A DNA stretch of 7,347 nucleotides from Actinomycetota bacterium (GCA_019348575.1 JAHWJE010000070.1:1-7347), one strand, 5' to 3'. Positions 1 through 5,300 are shown, numbered from the stretch's first letter. Numbers and translations: made by a program. The notes: generated from the letters alone by a model not told the origin.

Positions 1-74
1 ATCGGAGCGGATCGATGGACGTATGTCAACTTCGCGAGCAGGGACGAGAGTGAAACGCGATCTGCACGGGCACC
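1..74. other. leader upstream of the anti-sigma module
   Basis: These bases precede the first gene. I see no convincing Shine-Dalgarno next to the ATG at 75 and no clear -35/-10 pair or GTTT/GGGTA-type SigB promoter. The plus-strand frame starting at base 1 stays open to a TGA at 124-126, so the tail of an upstream gene cannot be excluded, but it would overlap the next gene by about 50 bases. A purine-rich stretch (GGGACGAGAG, 41-50) lies too far upstream to be the ribosome site for 75. Confidence 0.3.
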
Positions 75-533
75 ATGGCCGATGACGGCTCGGACGGAGC
101 CGTTCCGTCGACATCCGAAGGGGTGACCGCCACGCCCGACCTTGAGCTCAAGCTGCCGGCCCGCGCCGAGAACGTGGCGGTCGTCCGGCACGCCTTCGGC
201 GGCTTCGCCGAGGCACTGAGCGTCGACGAGCAGACGCTCGCCGACATCAAGCTCGCGGTCACCGAGGCGTGCACGAACGTCGTCATCCACGCCTACGAGG
301 ACGACGAGGTGGGAGACCTCGAGGTGGACGCGAGCATCGACGAGGTGCGCCTGACCGTCGTCATCCGCGACAACGGCCGCGGCATCGTCCCGCGCCCGGA
401 CTCGCCGGGGCTCGGCCTGGGCCTGCCGCTCATCGCGACGCTCGCCGAGTCGCTCGAGCTCGGCAGGGACAACGGCGATCACACCGAGGTCCGGATGACG
501 TTTCGGCTCGACGAGGAACGCGACCCGCAGTGA
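75..533 (+). CDS. rsbW: RsbW/SpoIIAB-like anti-sigma factor, GHKL serine kinase
   Basis: A cytoplasmic anti-sigma protein of 152 aa. Proteins of this family bind an alternative sigma factor and use ATP to phosphorylate a STAS antagonist. The visible ATP-binding signature is intact: N-box EACTNVVIHAY at residues 64-74 with the Mg-coordinating Asn68, G1 box DNGRG at 99-103, a glycine-rich lid GLGLGLPLI at 112-120, and a final strand near HTEVRMTF (136-143). The length is normal for a stand-alone family member. About 25 residues before the domain are low in complexity. A GTG at 123 (just after GAAGGG) would start directly at the conserved LELKLPAR segment and is a plausible alternative start. 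The stop overlaps the GTG of the next gene and the STAS partner lies two genes downstream, which supports the partner-switch role. Which sigma factor it holds is inferred; the SigB/SigF-like gene at 4460-5254 is the nearest candidate. Confidence 0.9.
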   Translation: MADDGSDGAVPSTSEGVTATPDLELKLPARAENVAVVRHAFGGFAEALSVDEQTLADIKLAVTEACTNVVIHAYEDDEVGDLEVDASIDEVRLTVVIRDNGRGIVPRPDSPGLGLGLPLIATLAESLELGRDNGDHTEVRMTFRLDEERDPQ

Positions 534-976
534 CCCCCGGTCCCGAGCCCGTCTTCAACCAGGCCTGGGTCGGCGTCGCGGACGGTCCGCTCAGCGCGCC
601 GGTGCTCGGCCGCGTGGTCGGGATGCTCGCCGCCCGCGCGGACTGCCCGATCGACCGGCTCGACGACGCGCTGCTGGTCGCCGACGCGGTCGCCGCGAAG
701 GCGGGGTTGTTCAGCGACGACGGCCGGATCCGCGCGCAGATCGTCGCCCGCCGGGGCTGCGTCGAGCTGCAGGTCGGCCCGCTGCGCGAGGGCGGCGCAG
801 ACCAGCTGATCGCATCGGCTGCGCTTCCCGGTGTGGGAAACGTGCTGGAGCGGGTAGCGGATGAGCTCCAATCGCAGGAATCCGACCACGACGACGAGGA
901 GTACCTGCTGATCCGGCTGGGCTTCGACGCGCAGCACCCGCCCTTCATCGACAGAATGGAAAGCGATGTCACCTGA
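530..976 (+). CDS. degenerate GHKL-fold (RsbW-like) protein lacking ATP-site residues
   Basis: A 148-aa protein with a GTG start at 530, four bases overlapping the previous stop (GTGA). GAGGA at 513-517 is a possible but distant ribosome site. I do not recognise a named family. By eye it follows the order of the RsbW-like neighbour: a first helix (residues 22-37), a second helix where the N-box would be (LDDALLVADAVAAKA, 44-58), two strands (RIRAQIVA, CVELQVG), a loop, a helix (LERVADELQ, 106-114) and a last strand EEYLLIRLGF (123-132). The N-box Asn is replaced by Ala, the DxGxG box reads VGPLREG (82-88), and the glycine-rich lid is reduced to ALPGVGN (98-104). It should not bind ATP in the usual way. 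Its position between kinase and STAS gene suggests a regulatory or scaffold partner. The fold assignment is inference from pattern and context; an unrelated small protein remains possible. Confidence 0.8.
   Translation: MTPGPEPVFNQAWVGVADGPLSAPVLGRVVGMLAARADCPIDRLDDALLVADAVAAKAGLFSDDGRIRAQIVARRGCVELQVGPLREGGADQLIASAALPGVGNVLERVADELQSQESDHDDEEYLLIRLGFDAQHPPFIDRMESDVT
958..963 (+). promoter_or_regulatory. ribosome binding site for the STAS gene
   Basis: GGAAAG ends two bases before the ATG at 966 and lies inside the 3' end of the preceding gene. It supports 966 as the start, so that the two genes overlap by 11 bases and are probably translationally coupled. Confidence 0.5.
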
Positions 977-1337
977 GTTCGCGATCACCGAGCACCCGAT
1001 CGACGAGGAGCGTCATGTCCTCGCGGTGCGCGGCGAGATCGACCTCTTCACCGCGCCCGAACTCAAGCAGGTGCTCGCGCAGTCGATCGAGGCCGGCCGC
1101 GTCAGGATCATCGTCGACCTCAGCGACACGACGTTCCTGGACTCGACCGCGCTCGGCGTCCTGATCGGGGCCGTCAAGCGGCTGCGCTCGCGCGACGGCG
1201 CGCTCGCGATCGTCAACATCGACGAGAACATCTCCAAGACCTTCGAGATCACGGGCCTGGACCAGATCTTCACGATCGTGCCGACGCGCGAGGAGGCGCT
1301 CCACGCCGTCGACTCGGCGCGCGACGCCGCGGGCTGA
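966..1337 (+). CDS. rsbV: STAS-domain anti-anti-sigma factor (RsbV/SpoIIAA-like)
   Basis: A 123-aa single STAS domain. In the partner-switch mechanism the unphosphorylated form binds the RsbW-like kinase and frees the sigma factor; phosphorylation by that kinase inactivates it. Visible family features are the first strand ending LAVRGEIDLFTAPEL (residues 19-33), the central strand VRIIVDLSDTTFLDS (46-60) and the phosphorylation loop DSTALG (59-64), where Ser60 matches the phosphorylated serine of the RsbV-type DSTGLG loop. The helix GVLIGAVKRLRS follows. The length is typical. It overlaps the preceding gene by 11 bases and lies in one module with the kinase at 75-533. Its stop codon sits inside a hairpin. 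A family member acting on another kinase elsewhere in the genome cannot be excluded. Confidence 0.92.
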   Translation: MSPEFAITEHPIDEERHVLAVRGEIDLFTAPELKQVLAQSIEAGRVRIIVDLSDTTFLDSTALGVLIGAVKRLRSRDGALAIVNIDENISKTFEITGLDQIFTIVPTREEALHAVDSARDAAG

Positions 1338-1382
1338 GCATCACTGCTCGGCGCGCGATGCCGCAGGGGGCCCAGCGTCACT
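1313..1382. repeat. imperfect tandem duplication at the end of the STAS gene
   Basis: The segment starting at 1313 (CTCGGCGCGCGACGCCGC) recurs at 1347 (CTCGGCGCGCGATGCCGC) with one mismatch in 18 bases. Both copies continue into looser similarity ending in ATCACT (1340-1345) and GTCACT (1377-1382). The first copy holds the last codons of the STAS gene and the second fills the gap to the topoisomerase stop. It looks like an old local duplication, although general GC richness could produce part of it. Confidence 0.4.
1333..1352 (+). terminator. hairpin over the STAS stop codon, possible terminator between convergent genes
   Basis: GCTGAGCA (1333-1340) and TGCTCGGC (1345-1352) form an 8-bp stem with one G-U pair and a four-base loop, TCAC. 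It covers the TGA at 1335-1337 and lies between convergent genes that end 40 bases apart. There is no T-run, which is common in GC-rich actinobacteria but also makes the call weak. Confidence 0.4.
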
Positions 1383-2412
1383 CCTCGAGCAGGTCCAGCA
1401 CCGCTTCCTCGACTCGCCCCTGGATCGCCGTCGCGTCCGGCTCGGCGCCGACCAGCTCGAGCGGGATCGTCTGCCCGTCGCTGTAGCGATCGAAGATGCG
1501 CGGATCGATGTAGGAGCTGCGCGCGACGGTGGGCGTGTTGCCGAGATAGAACGCAACCTCCTTGACGGCCCGCTGGATCGCCCGCCTGCGCCCCGAGGGG
1601 CTGAGCTTGCCGGGCTGCGTCACCGCCAGGCCGACGGCGGCCAGAACCGTGGCGCCCCAGGTGCGGAAGTCCTTGGCCGAGATGTCGCGCCCGGTGGCGG
1701 CCTTGAGGTATGCGTTGATGTCGGGTGAGCGCACGTCGCACCAGCCGCCCTCGCACCTGTAGGCCAGCAGCTCGTCGCCGCCGCTGCGCCGGCGCTTGAG
1801 CGTCCCGACGATCTCGGCGACCTCCGGATCGACGATCGCCTGCACGCGGCGCTTGCTCTCCTTTGCGACGTAGTCGAAGCAGATCGTCTCGCCGTCCAGC
1901 GTGACGTGGCTCTTGCGCATCGTCGCCAGGCCGTAGGTCTCGTTGGTGACCGCGTACTCCTCCGAGCCGATCCGGAAGAAGCCGCGGTCGAGCAGCCGTG
2001 CGGCGCACGCGAGCACCTGCTCGCGCGACATGTCACCGAGCGCGATGTCCTTCTCGACGACGGAGCGCAGCGCCGGCAGCGAGCGCGCGAACGCGACCAT
2101 GTCGTCGAACTTCTCCTGGTCGCGGCGCTCGCGCCAGCGCGGGTGATAGAGGTACTGCTTGCGCCCGCGCGCATCGATCCCGGTCGCCTGGATGTGCCCG
2201 AACGGATCGGGCGAGATCCAGACGTCCTTCCAGGCCGGCGGGATGACGAGCGACGTGATGCGGGCGATCGTCTCGGCGTCGGTGATCCGCTCGCCCTCGG
2301 CGTCGCGGTAGACGAAGCCCTTGCCGTAGCGCCGGCGGGCGTAGCCGGGCGCATCGAGCTTCGAGCGGCGCAGGCGCCGCGAGCGGGCGGGGGTGGCGGC
2401 GGCGGTGGCCAT
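1378..2412 (-). CDS. DNA topoisomerase IB (bacterial poxvirus-like type)
   Basis: A 344-aa enzyme that relaxes supercoils by cutting one strand through a 3'-phosphotyrosyl intermediate. The N-terminal domain (about residues 20-105) carries KGFVYRDAEGERI, LVIPPAWKDVWI and the segment GHIQATGIDARGRKQYLYH (72-90), all typical of bacterial TopIB. The catalytic domain shows Arg147 in FFRIGSEEY, a candidate general-acid Lys184 in VAKESK, Arg250 in KDFRTWGA, and the candidate nucleophile Tyr301 in ARSSYIDP. The residue matching the vaccinia active-site His is Asn292 (LGNTP); as I recall, bacterial members commonly have this change. The length fits the family and nothing appears truncated. The ATG at 2412 has no clear ribosome site. 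It lies 39 bases downstream of the Ku stop in the same direction, so co-transcription is likely. Confidence 0.93.
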   Translation of the reverse strand: MATAAATPARSRRLRRSKLDAPGYARRRYGKGFVYRDAEGERITDAETIARITSLVIPPAWKDVWISPDPFGHIQATGIDARGRKQYLYHPRWRERRDQEKFDDMVAFARSLPALRSVVEKDIALGDMSREQVLACAARLLDRGFFRIGSEEYAVTNETYGLATMRKSHVTLDGETICFDYVAKESKRRVQAIVDPEVAEIVGTLKRRRSGGDELLAYRCEGGWCDVRSPDINAYLKAATGRDISAKDFRTWGATVLAAVGLAVTQPGKLSPSGRRRAIQRAVKEVAFYLGNTPTVARSSYIDPRIFDRYSDGQTIPLELVGAEPDATAIQGRVEEAVLDLLEE

Positions 2413-2419
2413 CGGGGAG

Positions 2420-2450
2420 CCGACGGTTCCTACCCGCCGCTCGCCGTCGG
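2420..2450 (-). promoter_or_regulatory. inverted repeat between Ku and topoisomerase IB
   Basis: CCGACGG (2420-2426) and CCGTCGG (2444-2450) are perfect 7-base inverted repeats with a 17-base spacer. They fill almost the whole 39-base gap between the Ku stop and the topoisomerase start. On the minus transcript the spacer contains GGTAGGAA, the only ribosome-site-like stretch before the topoisomerase ATG, about 16 bases upstream of it. It could be a translational control hairpin, a partial terminator or a protein operator. There is no T-run. Confidence 0.4.
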
Positions 2451-2451
2451 T

Positions 2452-3339
2452 CTAACGCTTGGAGGCGCTCTTCTTGCCGGCCGGCTTCTTCGCCGCGGCC
2501 TTCTTGGCGGGCGTCTTCTTGGGCGCCGGCTGTCCGGCGCCGTTGGCGTCGCGCGCCTTGACGGCGTCGAGGCTCGCCTTCAGCGCGGACATCAGGTCGG
2601 GCACCGCGCCCACGTCCTCGTCCGCCGACGGCTGCACGGCGATCTCCTTGCCCGCGGCCTTGCGCTCGACGAGCGCGAGGACCTCCTCGCGATAGGTGTC
2701 GCGGTACTTGCCGGCGTCGAACGATCCGGCCAGCGAGTCGACGAGCTGCTTTGCGATGTCGAGCTCGCGGGCGTTGACCTCGATCTCCGCGACGGCGGCG
2801 AGCTCGTCGATCGCGGAGGCGTCGACGACCTCGTCGGGATAGACCATCGTCGACATCGCGAGCAGGTTGTCGTCCATCGGGCGCACCGCGACGAGCTGCT
2901 GCTTGGAGCGGATGACGACGTTGGCGATCGCGACGCGGCCGGTCTCGCGCATCGCCTCGAACAGCAGCCGGTAGGGCTTGGAGCCGCCCGCGGCCGGCGC
3001 GAGGTAGTACGGATGGTCGAAGTAGATCGGGTCGATCTCGTCGAGTGCGACGAAATCCTCGATCTCGATCGACTTCGTCTTCTTCGGGTCCAGCGCGTCG
3101 AGCTCGCCCGGCTCGATGATCACGTACTGGTCGGGCGTCAGCTCGTAGCCCTTGACGATGTCCTCGTAGCGGACCTCGTCGCCCGTCGTCGGGTCGACGC
3201 GCTTCTGCTGGATGCGCACGCCGGTCTCCTTGTTGAGCTGGTGAAAGCGCACGGTCTTGCGCGACACCGCTGAGTACATCTTCACGGGCACCGTGACGAG
3301 CCCGAAGGAGATGGCGCCCGTCCAGATCGACCTCGGCAT
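2452..3339 (-). CDS. ku: bacterial Ku, double-strand-break end-binding protein
   Basis: A 295-aa Ku-core protein that in this family forms a homodimeric ring on DNA ends and recruits LigD for non-homologous end joining. The start MPRSIWTGAISFGLVTVPVKMYSA (residues 1-24) is the classic N-terminus and fixes the ATG at 3339. GTG two codons upstream is possible; the frame is open a further 129 codons, but that part has low-complexity Arg/Ser composition and overlaps other genes. Family landmarks include RFHQLNKETG (31-40), VKGYEL (62-67), DPIYFDHPYYLAP (103-115), YRLLFEAM (123-130) and MSTMVYPDE (162-170). After the core, residues 272-295 form a lysine-rich tail with KK every fifth residue, like the DNA-binding extension of mycobacterial Ku. 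No ligD is in the window. The topoisomerase IB gene follows directly. Confidence 0.95.
   Translation of the reverse strand: MPRSIWTGAISFGLVTVPVKMYSAVSRKTVRFHQLNKETGVRIQQKRVDPTTGDEVRYEDIVKGYELTPDQYVIIEPGELDALDPKKTKSIEIEDFVALDEIDPIYFDHPYYLAPAAGGSKPYRLLFEAMRETGRVAIANVVIRSKQQLVAVRPMDDNLLAMSTMVYPDEVVDASAIDELAAVAEIEVNARELDIAKQLVDSLAGSFDAGKYRDTYREEVLALVERKAAGKEIAVQPSADEDVGAVPDLMSALKASLDAVKARDANGAGQPAPKKTPAKKAAAKKPAGKKSASKR
2455..2520 (-). repeat. 15-bp periodic repeat encoding the KKxxx tail of Ku
   Basis: On the plus strand CTTCTT occurs at 2470, 2485, 2500 and 2515, exactly 15 bases apart, and the last codon pair (2455-2460, Lys-Arg) keeps the phase. This encodes KKTPA, KKAAA, KKPAG, KKSAS, KR at the C-terminus of Ku. 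The period is exact while the three intervening residues vary. Confidence 0.8.
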
Positions 3340-3409
3340 AGCCACAGGATATGCCCCCCGCGCGCTCTTCCCTGCCGCACGCACGCGGCGTTGCAGCCGC
3401 GCGGAGTCC
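3340..3409 (-). other. leader of the Ku gene
   Basis: Seventy bases separate the Ku start from the next upstream minus-strand ORF. On the minus strand it reads a GC-rich hairpin (3382-3403), then a G-run and CATATCCTGTGGCT before the ATG. CATATC is a weak -10 candidate with no matching -35. There is no standard Shine-Dalgarno; GGGGGG lies about 14 bases upstream. Confidence 0.3.
3382..3403 (-). terminator. GC-rich hairpin after the proline-rich ORF, possible terminator
   Basis: On the minus strand CGCGCGGC (3403-3396) and GCCGCGTG (3389-3382) form an 8-bp stem with one G-U pair and the six-base loop TGCAAC. It begins seven bases after the stop of the proline-rich ORF and lies upstream of Ku, where an end for the sigma/HAD transcript would be expected. 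No T-run follows. The loop lacks the A-x-x-G-x-x pattern of ANTAR target hairpins. Confidence 0.35.
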
Positions 3410-3616
3410 CTACGTCGTCTGGGGCGGGTCCGGCGGCTCGATCGGAACGTCGCGCTGGGGATCGGGCTCGGGCACGCTCGGCGGCTCCGGCGAGGGCGTG
3501 GGGACGGGATCCGGGTTCGCCGGGACGCCCGGAGTCTCCGGGACGATCGGCGTCGGAGGTTCGACGGGCTGGGGCACCTCCAGCGCGGGGACGCCGCCTG
3601 CGAGTGTCGGGAGCAT
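3410..3616 (-). CDS. small proline-rich hypothetical protein
   Basis: A 68-aa ORF with ATG at 3616 and TAG at 3412-3410. It starts nine bases after the HAD gene stop in the same direction, with only GAG as a weak ribosome site. After MLPTLAGGVPALEV the sequence is almost entirely Pro with Glu, Asp, Val and Thr (for example VPTPSPEPPSVPEPDP), acidic, with no cysteine, signal peptide or membrane segment. No function is assigned. The repetitive composition could come from GC-rich non-coding DNA, and the opposite strand reads a Gly/Ser-rich frame over the same bases. The tight spacing after the HAD gene is the main argument for a real gene. Confidence 0.4.
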   Translation of the reverse strand: MLPTLAGGVPALEVPQPVEPPTPIVPETPGVPANPDPVPTPSPEPPSVPEPDPQRDVPIEPPDPPQTT

Positions 3617-3625
3617 GACTCGGCG

Positions 3626-4279
3626 CTACCCGAAGGGTGTGTCGTCCAAGCACTCGCGCAGCTCGTCGAGCGAGTCGAAGACGCCGGCGGCGCCGGCCTC
3701 CAGCAGCTCGTCGGCCCCGAACCCACCCGTGCGCACGCAGACCGTCTGCACGTCGAGCTTCTTGGCGGCCGCGACGTCCCACGTCGAGTCGCCGATCATC
3801 ACTCCCGGCCCGCCGCCGACCAGCTCGAGCGCGGCCGAGACGAGGTCGGGCTCGGGCTTCGTGTGCTCGACGCTGCTGGAGTCCGTCCAGCCGTCGGCCA
3901 GCTCGCGCGCGTCGAGCACGTCGAGGAAGTGCTGCAGATCCTCGGCCTTCGCCGACGACGCCAGCACGACCTTGCAGCCGCGCGCCTTGAGATCCTCGAT
4001 CAGCTCGCGCGCGCCGGCGAACGGCTGCACCTCGTGGATGAGCTGCTGAAACAGCGCGTGCTCCTCGGTGCGGACGGTGGCGCCCTCCTCGCTGGCGAAG
4101 CCCTCCCCCGCGAGGTACGACACGAGCTGGTCGCCGCCCATCCCGATCGCGCGGTGACAGCGCCAGACGGGGATCGTGATGCCGTGCAGCCGGAAGGCGC
4201 GGTACCAGGCCAGCGCATGCTGGTAGTTGGAGTCGACGAGCGTTCCGTCGATGTCGAGGATCGCGGCGGGGGGAGTCAT
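3626..4279 (-). CDS. HAD-superfamily hydrolase (phosphoglycolate phosphatase/beta-phosphoglucomutase-like)
   Basis: A 217-aa cytoplasmic phosphatase-type protein with a complete set of HAD motifs. Motif I is DIDGTLVDS (residues 9-17) with nucleophile Asp9 and acid/base Asp11; motif II is VLASSA (105-110), Ser108 being the likely phosphate-binding residue; motif III is Lys141 in TKPEPD; motif IV is GDSTWD (163-168) with Asp164 and Asp168 for Mg2+. The helical insert at about 18-85 (C1-type cap) is usual for this subgroup. The substrate cannot be read from the sequence; phosphoglycolate, sugar phosphates or nucleotides are all possible. The ATG at 4279 lies one base after the TGA of the small ORF upstream, which suggests translational coupling in a sigma/small ORF/HAD transcript. 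Confidence 0.9.
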   Translation of the reverse strand: MTPPAAILDIDGTLVDSNYQHALAWYRAFRLHGITIPVWRCHRAIGMGGDQLVSYLAGEGFASEEGATVRTEEHALFQQLIHEVQPFAGARELIEDLKARGCKVVLASSAKAEDLQHFLDVLDARELADGWTDSSSVEHTKPEPDLVSAALELVGGGPGVMIGDSTWDVAAAKKLDVQTVCVRTGGFGADELLEAGAAGVFDSLDELRECLDDTPFG

Positions 4280-4280
4280 G

Positions 4281-4457
4281 TCAGTGGCTTCGCTCTCGGG
4301 TCAGGCGCCGCGCCAGCCCGAGGCTGAACCACAGGCCGATGTACACAATCGCCGTCACGACGACTCGTGGCGGCGACGTCGTCTCGTCGAACTGACGAGC
4401 GCCGCCTCTGGATGCCCCGATTGCGCGGGAGATGAAACGCCCGCTGCGGCGAATCAG
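4281..4457 (-). CDS. possible small membrane protein with non-standard start
   Basis: The 177 bases between the sigma factor stop and the HAD start hold an open frame ending in TGA at 4283-4281. It has no in-frame ATG. From CTG at 4457 it gives 58 aa: a basic N-terminus (IRRSGRFISRAIGASRGG), a polar stretch, one clear hydrophobic helix VVVTAIVYIGLWFSLGLA (residues 32-49) and a basic tail ARRLTRERSH. The positive residues on both sides leave the orientation unclear. A GTG at 4358 would give only 25 aa beginning within the helix. The frame also runs open upstream through the sigma gene, where it is a shadow. The real-looking helix and the one-base junction to the HAD start argue for translation; the missing standard start argues against. 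Function unknown. Confidence 0.4.
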   Translation of the reverse strand: MIRRSGRFISRAIGASRGGARQFDETTSPPRVVVTAIVYIGLWFSLGLARRLTRERSH

Positions 4458-4459
4458 TC

Positions 4460-5254
4460 CTACTGGGCGGCGGACGGCGCGTCGGCGGCCGCCCGCAGGC
4501 GCGAGATCGCCTGACGGATGATGCGCGAGACCTGCATCTGACTGACGCCGATCACGACGCCGATCTCCGCCTGCGTCATGTCCTGCTCGAAGCGCATCCG
4601 CAGCACGTCGCGCTCGCGCGGCGTCACGGTCGCCATCAGCGACTGCAGCGTCGCGCGGTCCTCGGCGCGGTCGAACCCGTGCTCCTGGACGCCGACGGAG
4701 TCCGCGATCGTCGCGACCTCGTCGTCGCCGCCGTTGCGCGGGGCGTCGAAGGAGACGGCGCGGTAGGCGCCGCCGGCCTGCAGCGCCTCGAGGATCTCCT
4801 CCTGCTCGGCGCCGACAGCCGCGCTGATCTCCTTCACCGAAGGCTGGCGGCGCAGCTCCTCCGACAGCTCGCTGACCGCGCGGTCGACGCGCAGGGTCAG
4901 CTCCTGCAGATCGCGCGGCACCCGGACCGACCAGGTGCGGTCGCGGAAGTAGCGCTTGATCTCGCCGAGGATCGTCGGGACCGCGTAGGACGAGAACGCG
5001 ATGTCGCGCTCGGGATCGAAGCGATCGATCGCCTTGATGAGCCCCAGCGAGGCGACCTGCAGCAGGTCGTCGAGCGGCTCGCTGGCGCGCTGGTAGCGGC
5101 GCGCGAGCTGGCGCGCGAGCGGCAGGAAGCGCTCGACGAGCTGATCGCGTGCCTGTGCGTCGCTGTCGCGGTGATAGCGGATGAAGAGGTCGCGATCCTC
5201 GCGCGAGCGCTCGGGTCCCGACCCCTGGCCGGAAATCGCCGGCTTGGCGTTCAT
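4460..5254 (-). CDS. SigB/SigF-family alternative RNA polymerase sigma factor
   Basis: A 264-aa group 3 sigma factor. Region 2 carries LDDLLQVASLGLIKAIDRFDP (61-81), FSSYAVPTILGEIKRYFRD (87-105) and TWSVRVPRDLQEL (107-119), the hallmark of the SigB/SigF/SigG group. Region 3 covers about 125-180 (SVKEISAAVGAEQEEILEAL), and region 4 contains TPRERDVLRMRFEQDMTQAEIG (211-232) plus the helix-turn-helix VSQMQVSRIIRQAI (237-250). Length is normal. ATG at 5254 was chosen because the domain begins soon after; no good ribosome site is visible, and GTG two codons upstream is possible. Sigma factors of this group are usually controlled by an RsbW-type anti-sigma protein, so the module at 75-1337 is a plausible regulator although it is not in the same operon. 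The gene is divergent from the ANTAR regulator. Confidence 0.94.
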   Translation of the reverse strand: MNAKPAISGQGSGPERSREDRDLFIRYHRDSDAQARDQLVERFLPLARQLARRYQRASEPLDDLLQVASLGLIKAIDRFDPERDIAFSSYAVPTILGEIKRYFRDRTWSVRVPRDLQELTLRVDRAVSELSEELRRQPSVKEISAAVGAEQEEILEALQAGGAYRAVSFDAPRNGGDDEVATIADSVGVQEHGFDRAEDRATLQSLMATVTPRERDVLRMRFEQDMTQAEIGVVIGVSQMQVSRIIRQAISRLRAAADAPSAAQ

Positions 5255-5300
5255 GAGCACGACCGGGCGCGGTTCTGGTACAGCGATGTCTCGTCCACGT

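Noticed and set aside
1..126. Tail of an upstream plus-strand gene in the first frame
   Set aside because: Only 41 codons are visible, no motif is seen, and it would overlap the kinase gene by about 50 bases.
269..529. Upstream extension of the second plus-strand gene
   Set aside because: It reads the kinase gene out of frame as Arg/His/Gly-rich sequence. The GTG at 530 overlapping the kinase stop is a better start.
2455..2520. CRISPR-like or tandem non-coding repeat
   Set aside because: The 15-bp period is in frame in the Ku gene and is explained by KKxxx codons.
1906..3273. 455-codon open frame on the plus strand
   Set aside because: It lies antisense to two clearly recognisable genes (topoisomerase IB and Ku). 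It is Arg/Leu/Val/Asp-rich with no domain, as expected for a GC-rich antisense frame.
3382..3403. Hexaloop hairpin as a possible ANTAR RNA target
   Set aside because: The loop TGCAAC lacks the A at position 1 and G at position 4, and there is no second paired hexaloop hairpin beside it.
3340..3726. N-terminal extension of Ku by 129 codons
   Set aside because: The extension is low-complexity Arg/Ser/Pro, crosses the HAD gene and the intergenic region, and the canonical Ku N-terminus begins at 3339.
3257..4327. 356-codon open frame on the plus strand
   Set aside because: Antisense to the HAD gene, the proline-rich ORF and the Ku start. No recognisable motif; composition typical of shadow frames.
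5021..5032. Palindrome GCGATCGATCGC
   Set aside because: It lies inside the sigma gene, encodes conserved AIDRF residues, and GATC/CGATCG motifs are frequent throughout this GC-rich window.
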